Of a DNA stretch of 64,000 nucleotides, positions 52,282 to 62,100 are shown one piece after another. Source of the stretch: Kibdelosporangium philippinense (GTDB taxonomy: Bacteria > Actinomycetota > Actinomycetes > Mycobacteriales > Pseudonocardiaceae); NCBI RefSeq assembly GCF_021390435.2, contig NZ_JAJVCN010000005.1:186001-250000 (forward strand), given 5' to 3'. The position numbers and the translations under genes were made by a program. The notes beneath the pieces were generated by a model that made no database searches, was not told the DNA's origin, and saw only the letters and a list, made by a program, of their open reading frames with translations. The first letter of the stretch is position 1, and each line of letters opens with the position of its first letter.

Positions 52282-52539
52282 TTGTGGGCCGCAGAGCGGG
52301 GGTTGGTTTTGTCCGTCAGTTGCGACCGCGTTTCTCCGCGCCTCCCGACCGCACCCGGTTCGGCCGGGAGGTTTGTGTTCGTGAGATCTGACCGCGCCCG
52401 ATCCCCGGCTCGTAAGGCGGGCACACTCGACCTTTCCTCGATCCGTGCCGCCCTTGACCGTTGCGCAGGCGCAGGTCCAGGTGGAGCGCCCGGAGCGAAG
52501 CGGAGGACGAACGACCTAAGAGATAACCCGTGAGTTCGG

Positions 52540-52587
52540 AGGTTCCTCGTCGGGAACGCAAGGGTCCACTCCGCCCAGGACCAGGGC
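52540..52587. repeat. left terminal inverted repeat, copy B
   Basis: Same 48 bp as 47059-47106. Confidence 0.9.
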
Positions 52588-52698
52588 GGTCTCACTCCTT
52601 TGGGTGACAGCCTGCCGTTTTGACTCAACTTCAGCTTTCGTGAACCGATCTCGAACAGGTCGAGGTTGTGCGGATCAGACTGAAGGCAGGGCTGCGGG

Positions 52699-53775
52699 TT
52701 GAGTCTGGCGGTGGTGCGGGACCTGCGCGAGCGGCGCCCGCCAGCGAGCCCGGAGGAGATCGCCGAGTTCGAGACCGACGTGCTGGCCGGGTTCGTGCTC
52801 GCCCGCGCCTCGGCAGGCTTGGCCGACGGCACGATCAGTTCCGACGTCGGCCACCTCGAACAAGTCCGGGCCTGGTTCGGCAAACCGTTGTGGGACATGG
52901 AACCGACGGACGCCGACGCCTACTTCGGCAAAGCGCTGCGTTCCGCGGCGAAGGGCACCCGGCTGGCGCGGTCGCAGGCGTTGACGACGTTCTTCGCGTT
53001 CCTGGAACTGCGGCACCAGGTCGAGATCCACGCCCTGACCGGCCGAGTCGTGCACTGCCCGATCGACGAGATGAACAAGCCCCGCGGTCGCAAGCAGGCC
53101 GCGCTGCGCATCCCGCCGACCGACCAGGAAGTCGACACGCTGTTCGCCGGGTGGCGGCAGGAGCTGGTGACCTGCCGGAAGTTCGCGCCAACCGCCCGCA
53201 ACTTCGTCGCCGCGAAACTGATGTCCCAGGTCGGTCTGCGTGTGAACGAAGCGTGCGGCCTGGACCTGGACGACGTGAAGTGGGAGCTGGGCCGGTTCGG
53301 CAAACTGCACGTCCGCGCTGGTAAGGGCGCCAGGGGCAGCGGTCCCCGGGAACGGATGGTGCCGCTGATCAACGGCGCCGACCGGACCCTGCGCTGGTTC
53401 ATCGAGGACGTGTGGGGGCACTTCGACGACGATCACCTCCGGCCTGGCGCACCGCTGCTGCCCTCCGAGCGTCGTCACGCCGACGGAACCTGCCGCCGCG
53501 TCGGCGACGACGCCCTGCGCGCCGGATTGGCCCAAGCCACCGCCGCGCATCTGCCGGGTTGGACGGAAAAGCTTACGCCGCATGTAATGCGACACTTCTG
53601 CGCCAGCCAGCTCTATCTGTCTGGTTTGGACTTGGTCTCCATTCAGGAGCTGCTCGGACACTCCTGGATCGCCTCGACTCTGAACTACGTCCACGTTCAC
53701 CGGACCCGGATCGAAGACGCCTGGGTCGCTGGCCAGAAGCGTGCCGCCGGGCGCCTGGAAGGACTGCTGTCATGA
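52699..53775 (+). CDS. tyrosine recombinase of element copy B
   Basis: 358 residues, identical to the protein at 47218-48294, with all catalytic residues (GLRVNEACG, PHVMRHF, LLGHSW, NYVHVH). Intact, so both copies could be mobile or could act on each other's ends. TTG start and ATGA overlap with the next gene as in copy A. Confidence 0.9.
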   Translation: MSLAVVRDLRERRPPASPEEIAEFETDVLAGFVLARASAGLADGTISSDVGHLEQVRAWFGKPLWDMEPTDADAYFGKALRSAAKGTRLARSQALTTFFAFLELRHQVEIHALTGRVVHCPIDEMNKPRGRKQAALRIPPTDQEVDTLFAGWRQELVTCRKFAPTARNFVAAKLMSQVGLRVNEACGLDLDDVKWELGRFGKLHVRAGKGARGSGPRERMVPLINGADRTLRWFIEDVWGHFDDDHLRPGAPLLPSERRHADGTCRRVGDDALRAGLAQATAAHLPGWTEKLTPHVMRHFCASQLYLSGLDLVSIQELLGHSWIASTLNYVHVHRTRIEDAWVAGQKRAAGRLEGLLS

Positions 53776-54092
53776 AGTGGAACCTGCGGCTCGCCGCCGC
53801 GAATCGAGGCATCTGGAAGGCCAGCGAGTTGCAACACAAGCTGGCCGAGCACGGCCTGGTGATCTCCGCAGGCAAGATGTCCGGTCTGTGGTCAGGAAAC
53901 CCGGCCAGCATGAAGCTGTCAGACCTCGACGTCATCTGCGTGGCGCTGGGCTGCGAGATCGGTGAGTTGCTGATCCCCGAACCGGAGCAGGTCCACAAGC
54001 CCGGCACCGACGAGCAGCCCAAGGCCGCCGCCGCTGGAGCACCCGCAGTAACGCCCAAGCGCCCTGACGGCCGCTCTCTGCCACCGCTGTGA
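53772..54092 (+). CDS. small HTH protein of element copy B
   Basis: 106 residues, identical to 48291-48611. Coupled on both sides by ATGA and GTGA overlaps. Confidence 0.85.
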   Translation: MKWNLRLAAANRGIWKASELQHKLAEHGLVISAGKMSGLWSGNPASMKLSDLDVICVALGCEIGELLIPEPEQVHKPGTDEQPKAAAAGAPAVTPKRPDGRSLPPL

Positions 54093-55690
54093 CGATGAAG
54101 CACAGGGTTCGCGGGCCGGCGCGCACCTGTGTGAGTTGCCTGTCCTGGGGCCGGATCTTTGGGCATGGGTTCTGTGTTGCCTGCTACATGTTCGCCCGCG
54201 AGTACGCGGTCGACCAGTGCGCCGGATGCGGTCGCTGGGAGCCGGTGCGCAGTGAGTACTGCCGGTTGTGCTGGGCCCAGGCCAGGGTCCTGGCTCGGGA
54301 GAGCGGACGCCCGCTGCACTCGACCGGCGCCACGGCCGTTCGCTTCCTGCAACAGGTACGGCATCACCAACTGTTCTTCGCCGACATGCAGTCCACGCGC
54401 GGCGCGTCCACCTCGCCACCCAGAAAGCACCCGCGCCGAGGTCGCCCCCGCACGCCGGATCCCGCACCAGCCGGACGGCCTGTCACTCGGTGGGCGCAGC
54501 CGGTGTTGTTCCCCGGTCTGCCACGGGACTACACCCGCTTCGACGAAACCATGGACGCTAATCCAGACAACCCATGGCTGCGCTGGGGACAGCACGTCGC
54601 CTGCCAGCTCGCAGAACGACGCGGCTGGCCCCGGCGCATCCGCCTCGACGTCGAACGGTCGCTGATCATCCTGCTGTCCCACCACATCGACGACGACACG
54701 GTGTCCTACGTCGCCATGTTCACCGCCCTGCGACCACTGGGCCTCAGCTGCGATCGAACCGCCGACGTCCTGAACGAAATGGGTCTCCTCGTCGACGACC
54801 GCCGCCCCGCCTTCGAGGACTGGCTGGAAGGCAAACTGGACGGAATCGCGCCGGGCATCGCCCGCGAAACCGAGACCTGGCTTCGAAACCTGCGCAACGG
54901 CGGGCCTCGCACACGGCCACGCGACATCCACACCGTCCGGCAATACGCCAGGGCAGTCCGCCCGATCCTGCTCGACTGGTCCGCGAACTACGACCACCTG
55001 CGCGAGGTCACCCGGGAGAACGTGCTCGAAGCCCTGGCGCCCCTCCGCGGCAGGGACCGCCAACACACCCTGATCGTGTTGCGGTCGATGTTCGGGTTCT
55101 GCAAGAAGAACGGCGTCGTGTTCCGCAACCCGACGAGCCGCATCCGAGTCGGCGACCGGCACTCGAAGAACATCCAGCCTTTGCGCGACGACCAAGTCCA
55201 GCGAACCGTCGCCGCAGCTGCCCGGCCTGCCGACCGGCTGATCATCGCCCTTGCCGCGATCCACGCCGCCCGATCCGGCGCCATCCGCGCTCTGCGGCTC
55301 GACGATGTCGATCTCGGCGACCGACGCCTGATCATCGCCGGGCGACTCCGCCCACTCGACGACCTCACCCACAAGCTCCTGCTCGACTGGTTGGACTACC
55401 GCCGCACCCGCTGGCCCACCACCGCGAACCCCCACCTCCTGGTCAACCAGATGACCGCACTCAAACTCGGCCCGGTGAGCGGGTTCTGGATCAAAGCCGG
55501 GTTCCGAGGACAAGAAGCCACCCTCGAACGCCTCCGCGTCGACCGGCAACTGGAGGAGGCACTCACCCACGGCCCTGACCCGCTGCACCTCGCGGTCGTG
55601 TTCGGACTCGATGAGAGGACCGCGATCCGCTACGCCGCCTCGGCACGTCAGCTTCTGGAAACCGCGATCGAGTGCGACACTTCGGGTTGA
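54089..55690 (+). CDS. two-zinc-ribbon recombinase-like protein of element copy B
   Basis: 533 residues, identical to 48608-50209: two CxxC ribbons, Arg I and a C-terminal Tyr kept, the HxxR box replaced by ERLR. Intact. Confidence 0.8.
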   Translation: MTMKHRVRGPARTCVSCLSWGRIFGHGFCVACYMFAREYAVDQCAGCGRWEPVRSEYCRLCWAQARVLARESGRPLHSTGATAVRFLQQVRHHQLFFADMQSTRGASTSPPRKHPRRGRPRTPDPAPAGRPVTRWAQPVLFPGLPRDYTRFDETMDANPDNPWLRWGQHVACQLAERRGWPRRIRLDVERSLIILLSHHIDDDTVSYVAMFTALRPLGLSCDRTADVLNEMGLLVDDRRPAFEDWLEGKLDGIAPGIARETETWLRNLRNGGPRTRPRDIHTVRQYARAVRPILLDWSANYDHLREVTRENVLEALAPLRGRDRQHTLIVLRSMFGFCKKNGVVFRNPTSRIRVGDRHSKNIQPLRDDQVQRTVAAAARPADRLIIALAAIHAARSGAIRALRLDDVDLGDRRLIIAGRLRPLDDLTHKLLLDWLDYRRTRWPTTANPHLLVNQMTALKLGPVSGFWIKAGFRGQEATLERLRVDRQLEEALTHGPDPLHLAVVFGLDERTAIRYAASARQLLETAIECDTSG

Positions 55691-55708
55691 GCCGAACCCA
55701 CGGGTCGA

Positions 55709-55756
55709 GCCCTGGTCCTGGGCGGAGTGGACCCTTGGGTTCCCGACGAGGAACCT
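55709..55756. repeat. right terminal inverted repeat, copy B
   Basis: Same 48 bp as 50228-50275, 18 bases after the last stop codon of the trio. Confidence 0.9.
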
Positions 55757-55784
55757 TCACTTGCGCTGAACCCACGGCAGCCAA

Positions 55785-55835
55785 GGGGTCGCCGTAGTAA
55801 CCGGCCGAAAATCGGGCGGATACTACGGCGACCCC
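55785..55835. repeat. palindromic Tn3-repeat junction after copy B
   Basis: GGGGTCGCCGTAGTA (55785-55799) faces its exact 15-bp complement TACTACGGCGACCCC (55821-55835) across 21 bases that hold CCGAAAATCGGGCGG. It looks like one Tn3-type end fused to the outer part of the opposite end, as if the transposon between had been deleted. No matching 5-bp target duplication is seen (GCCAA left, GGGTA right). Confidence 0.6.
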
Positions 55836-56172
55836 GGGTACCGCCGCTCGCGCGCCATCTGACCAAGCTTGCCGCAGGTCAGCAGCAGAGATCAACATAC
55901 CTCGCCGAACCAACCGACCAAGATCTCAAACACCTTCTTAGTAGATCCGCTGTCCGGAAGATCAGGAGCACCTCACACGTGAGCGTGACTGTTTCGAAGA
56001 AGTCGCAGCCCAGCGGACGGATCGTCCGCGGCCCGCGGCGCGGTATCCGCAGCGGGCGTCGGCAGCATCGGGCATCCCACTGGGCATGTTACCTTACGGC
56101 GAAGACCGGAGCCGTGGGCGGGTTTTGCGCGGCCCGCGTCCCAAAACGCCGGCCAGAACACGCGTAATTTCC
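55836..56172. other. gap between copy B and the giant toxin gene
   Basis: No gene recognised, including no candidate immunity gene next to the toxin's 3' end. The sequence is GC-rich near 56000-56060. Confidence 0.4.
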
Positions 56173-59100
56173 TTATTCCTCCGGTTCACGCTTGATAACC
56201 TTCTTCTTGTTTTTGTCGAAGTAGGATAGGTAATCGGGGCCGTAATCGGTGAGGATCAGGCGGTGAGGATTTGACTGATCATCGAACGCGTTGTCCAACG
56301 CGACCAGAACAGCGATCGGCTGATTGCGATATCCGCCATCCCTGTCCGGCATCCGGACGGCAAAGTTCACAAAATACGCGTTGATACGACTGCGGTCGTA
56401 GGCCGGCCGAGACGTGTTGGCCTCCAGCGCGACGTTCGCGAACGCGATGGCATTGGCCGCCCCTTCAGCGCTCATAGTGGTCGGGCGCTTGGTAGTCCCC
56501 GTCACGTCCATGCGATAGTCCGGGAAACTTGCGTAGGTCTGTCCCCAGGCTGCGATGGTGTCTTCAGTGTCGAGCACGGCACCCAGATATACACCGAGAA
56601 TTCGCCCGTTGAGCAGGGAAGACCACTCGCGGGCAGGCCGCCGTTTTTTGCCGTCCCGGGTGAGGACGGCGTCCTCGGTGAGGAACAGTCCGTTTTTGTT
56701 CAGCAGGGCTCTCTCGTGGTCGAGGAGGTGCTGTTGCCGCAGGGGACCGGGTGTTACAGGAAGTGGTGCCGATGATCGGGTTCTTGTGCTTCCTCGAACC
56801 AGCCGCTTGATCTCGGTGGCCACCGCCTTCTCCAGCTGCCCCCAGACCACATTCTTCAGATAGGCATCCGTCGGCTGGTTGTCTACCTGTAGCGGCAGCC
56901 GGGGGTCGTCAGGGTTACGGGCGATGCGTTCCAGCTGAGACTGGCCGATGGTGATCGTCGCGGTGATGTGATCGACCCGGTTCCGGACTGCGGGATGCAG
57001 CTGCCCGTTGTCGTCGGCGTAGGGCGCGTACACGCGGTGCACCGGGTCGCGCGGGTCACGCCAGGGGAACGCGTGGTCCATCTCCGGCCTGATCGTGAGC
57101 TGATGCTGGATGGTCCTGGTCCAAAGGATCTGGACCTCGTTCTCGGTGCCAGGGGGTTCGGGGGGATAGACGGTCTCGGTCGCGGTCCGTCCCTGATCCA
57201 GCTCCACGCGCCGCACCCTGGGCTGGCTGCGTGTGGGCCGGGGGTGGATCCGGGGCGGCTCAGCCGGGGCAGCCTCAGCCATCTGGACGTCAGGCCTTTC
57301 GGCTGCCGTGGACATGGCACGGACGCCCAGGTAATGGCCGCCCGCGTCAAGTGTCCGCAACAGCGTGACCTGGACGCCGTTTTCCGGGCCATAAGTGGCC
57401 GCGTCGCGGCCGTTCTCATCCACCACTGTCAACCGCAGCCCTAACATATGAGCCAGCGCGTACGGGACAAGGTCGGCGGAATCGTTCATGTATACGCCGC
57501 GTTTGCCAAGCGCTCGGACTGCGTCCTCGTAGGACTGGTTGGGGTTCCCGTGGAAACCCTGCAAGCGCGTCTCATTGGCCGCCAAGTAATCGGCGGCCCG
57601 CTGCCGCAGATCCGACACTCGTCGCCTGAGCTCGGCGGGTTGCAAGGGCTGATAGTCCGGCCTGGAAACCAACACCGCCTCAAACAAACAGTCCCCATTA
57701 GGGACCGTATCCACCGCCTCCAATCCCCGCTGAGTCAAAATTTCCCGCTGGGCTACGGTCGGCGCCGGGCGAGTCCGCAGCTCACTCGACGACCCCACCG
57801 TCTCCACGTCAATCCCAGGACCGATCTGCTGGGGTGCTCCCGTCTCCAGAACAATCTGGGCGGGCTGTCTCGGATTGGTGTTGCCGAGGCCGTGTTGGTG
57901 TGCTGAAGGACGATATGTTTCGAGGCCGGGGTTTGGTTGGGGTGGTGCGAGCCTGGTGCCGAATTGGTTGCCAAGCCACTGGGCTAGTTGTGTGGCTGAT
58001 TGGATGTTGTTCGTGTGATTCAGTTCATCGGCTATGACCAGGCGCATGTATTCATGCAGTAGGAGTCGCCGCCGCGTGTCCACTGACATTTCGGGGTGGG
58101 GTTGTGGTGGTGCGGTTTGTTCCCTGGCGAGGATCTCGTCGGCCTGTCTCTGCAGGTGGGTCTGAACCTCGGAGGGCTGTTTCGTTATTGTGTTACGTGC
58201 GAGACCGGCCTGATGTTGCAACGTGTTCCATCGGGTGTCGACGATGGAGTGCGCGATTCGGTCTGCGAAGTCATTAACGGTCCCCTTGGGTGTAGCCATG
58301 TCCGGAGCAAACAAATTCGGCAATACTTGATGTATTGTGCGAGTGAGTTCCTTCTCCGTCGCTATCCCGAAACCTCGGTTGGTGAGCCTGTTGTCGATCC
58401 AGCCCCTGCCGAAAACGATCGCCGCCGCGTGATGCAAGGGATTCCCCGGCGGCAGACTGTCCTGATCTGTTGCTGGCAAGGTGGCGACACGATTTACGTA
58501 ACCCAGGGCGGCGTCGAGCACCTCCGAAGGTGCATTGGTTATCTCGCGGGCTTTGAGCACGGCCTGAAGATATATTAAGTTTCGGGTCGGGTCCGCTGAT
58601 ATCGCCGGGCCCTGGGATGCTGGGTGGGTGGGTGGGTGTTGCTGGCGGTGGACCCGGGGCGGCTCGGCCGGACCAGCGTCAGCCATCTCGACATCAGCAT
58701 CAGCCTCGGCGCGCTGCGCGTGGGTCGCCTCCCCCCCAAACGTGCCATCAGAGTGCTGAGGCCGGCCGGCGTGGCTGGTCGCGGTATGGCCATGACCAGC
58801 CACGCCGGCCGGCTCAGGCGCCTTTCCGTCGATCTCGGTTATGTATTCTTGGGCATAATTGCTCAACTCGTCGTTGCTTATATCTGACTGTCGCCCCTGC
58901 TCGTAATACCCGGATTTTAGGAGGTCTTGCCGGGTTTTGACTTTCAGAAAAGCCGTCCGAGCCTGATCGTTCCATACTATTTTACGCTTTTTAAGATACC
59001 CGCGAAATCCGTTGGTTGTTGCCTCCGCTTTAGCTGTCGACACCGACTTCCGAGCTTTTATATCCGCAGCTTTCCGCTCCTGCTGTTCTGGGGCTTTCCG

Positions 59101-62100
59101 CTTCTGCTCCTCAGCTTTCCGCTGTAACCCTTCCTCGGACGGAAAATACCTGTCAGCTTTCCAGCGCCCCCCCATCACGGTTTCCCAGTAAACGTCAACA
59201 AACTGGACGTAATCAAATTTTACTTGTCGACTTTTGAGGTAATTTTCAAATGCTGCTTGTGTTGGTATTGAAGTCTCGGAATTCATGTAACTTTTGGCAT
59301 GCCGGTAAAGACTTTCTTTGTTGCTCTGGAAGGGTTTCTGCCCCGATGAAGAACGATGCTCCATCGACCCCGCACTATCGCCAACACCCGACTTCGGCAC
59401 ACGCTGCTCATCAGCCCGCCCCGGCCCTGGCCCCGGCGTCGGCTGCGGCTCACCAGGGCGCCACTGGCCGGGCGACGGTCCGACAGCCGGAGCGCGACCG
59501 GCCGCACCAGCCAACCCCGGTGGCTCGCCCCTCAGCCTCAAGCCCCCACCGATGATCTCGTTCTTCTCCTGCAAGATCGCCTCCCGCGCAATAGCGCGCA
59601 GGTCCACAACTTTCCCTATCACACCCGCGTCTTGCAGATGCACCAAAACGTGCTCTTGGGTCGGAATGTTTTTGCCATTTTTCTCGCGGTAGCGCTGAAT
59701 ATAATCACGGGCCAGTTCCGTGATCGCGTCTACATCCTCTTCTCTTGCCGCGCTCAACTTCCGCGGCCACGACTGATTGTCGCGTAATTCCGGCGGGCCG
59801 CTCTGCGTCACACGCGCCGGCGGATCGACCTCCGGTTGTGCGGATGCGCCCGGATAACGCGGTCGCTCGGCACCGACCGGCTCGCCGTGACGCACAGGAC
59901 TCCCCCCTGACGAACCCGCAACACGCCCTCCTCCAGCCACATCACGTGAATACCCAGCAGCCTCGGCAACATCAACATCCATAGGCCCTCGACCAGCGGG
60001 AGCCGTCGTGGACGACGTATCCCACCTGGCAGGCGTGCGCTGTCGGGAGGGCCCGGCTGATGCCCGCTGGTGGGGCCTGTCCAGCTCCTGACGATTGACC
60101 GGCATGCCGCCGGGCACACGCGGTCGGGGTCCAACGTTGCCGTGGGTGAGCAACATGTGTGCAAGATGGTCGGCGAGTTCGGCGGCGGTTTTCGGCCGGT
60201 AGGTGCGTTGCGCCAGATACCACCGAAACATCTCGTCGACCTGTGCCGCATTGACCGTGCCGTCCTGCCAACCGGAATTCTCCTTGCCCAACCTCAGGTT
60301 CACGTCATTGACCACATCCGTGGCTATCCAGCCGTCTTGTTGGATCAGCCGGACGTCGTCGAACTCGGTCCCGGTATGGGGCCCGAACAGTGCCTGTATG
60401 CCAAGCTTGTCGGTGAGCGTGATATCGAGCTCGCTCAGAACAGTCTTCGCATCCAACGCCTCAGATACGTCAACATCGACCAAAGTCCTGATGTCCTCAT
60501 CGACATCGTCCGCGGCCTGCCCCGGCTGACTGATGTAGAAAGATTGCGACGCCGTCAGGGGTGAGTCACCAGGCTGCTGGTCCTCGACACTCGCCGTGTC
60601 CTGATCGGATATGTCGAACTCGTAGACAGTCTCACTGTCCTCAGACCAGCCAACATCCCGTACCCACCCGGTTTCCAGACCAGGCAACCCTTCAACATCG
60701 ACTACGGGCATATCCTGCTCAGGGCCGCTTGTGATCAGGTTCGCCGGGTTCGGTGCCCCGGAAGGGACGATCGCCGCACCGGGTCCAGCATTCACCGTCG
60801 CCGACCCAGCACCGTCCGACCCAACAACCGCAGAAGCCGACTCACCCGACACCATCGACGGAGCGACGGAAACCGCGCTCTTCGGACTACCGACGCCGAC
60901 GTTCAGACCACCGGGCACCATGTTCGGTCCGGCAACAGCGGAATTCGGCCGGTCGTTAGCGGTGTCCTGCTGTTTCGGCACCGGGGTGATGGTGACCTGC
61001 TGCGGGTCTTGCTGGAGCGTCACCTCAGACTGCTTCACCACCGGCGCCGTGGCGTTCTGGTTCTCACCGGCCTCGGTGTCCACATCGAACGCGTCTTCGC
61101 CGCTGTAGAGGGTTGCGGCGTCGTCGTCCCAGTCGAGGTCCACTTCGATGGTGGGCAGGGTGCCGCCCACGAAGGCGGTCTCCAGACCCGGGAGGCCGCC
61201 TTCGTCCATCTTCGGGCCGTTGGCGTTCTGGGACGCGGGATTCTGCGCCGATGGCGTGGCGGTGGGGCCAGTGTTGGCTGCTGGATTTGCGGCTGTGTTC
61301 TGTCCAGCGCTCGCGACCGCTGGACCGTTGTTGCCGGCATTCGTAGCCGGGCCGTCGGACGGTTGCGCGACGTTGGCGGGGTTCGGACCTACGGCCGACG
61401 TCGTCGGAGGGCTAGTGCTTGGACCGTTGACCGTGGTGTTGGGATTGCCGTTTGCAGTGGCCTGCGGACCCGAGGACACCGCGGGACCGTTGTCGGAATC
61501 CAGCCCTGCCAGTCCGTTCGCACCCGCGGGCCCATTTCCCGGTACGTGCGAAAGCCCATTGGTCGGGCCGGCGCCCGAGCCCGTCACACCAGGCGTTGCC
61601 GGCCCATTGACCGACGTCCCCGTACCACCAACCGAATTCGGCCCACCATTCACGGCCGGGCCGTTCGACGACACATTCGGCCCGGCTGGCCCGTTCGGTG
61701 TCGGTGTACTTCCGGGCGGTCCTACCGAAGGTGCGACTGGATCGCCCCCTCCTGGAGCGGGGGCGCGAGTGGGCCAGTGCCGGGTGGGGGCGGCGGTGTG
61801 ATCGGCTGACCATTCGGCCCCAACCCGACCACTGTCACCACTGTCACCACTGCCGGACGGCAACGGTGGCGCCGCGCTACCACCACTGGGCGGCGGGCTG
61901 CCACCATTCGCGCCCGGCCCACCCACCGCACCACCCGTATTGCCCGTGCTAACCGGGCTGGTGGTGCCGGTGGTGCCGTTCACTCCCAGACCGACACCGG
62001 TGAGCCCGCCGCTGTGCACGCTGTCCGGATTGGCTAACACCGGTGGCGGTACCGCACCGTACGCACCGTGTGGAATGCCCAGTTTGTTCTTCTGCGCTTG

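Larger units (their letters stand above)
51988..52516. other. AT-rich promoter and IS debris
   Basis: Upstream region of the small secreted protein gene (to about 52160), an IS66-type relic (52201-52281) and unassigned sequence up to element copy B. No other gene seen. Confidence 0.4.
52517..55784 (+). mobile_element. recombinase-trio element, copy B
   Basis: Same sequence as copy A as far as compared, shifted by 5,481 bp and in the same orientation; all three encoded proteins are identical. The left boundary is again TAAGAGATAACCCG but the flank before it differs (ACGACC rather than CCCCAG). On the right, identity continues to 55799 and then breaks in the centre of the Tn3-type repeat. This points to very recent transposition or duplication. 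Confidence 0.82.
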
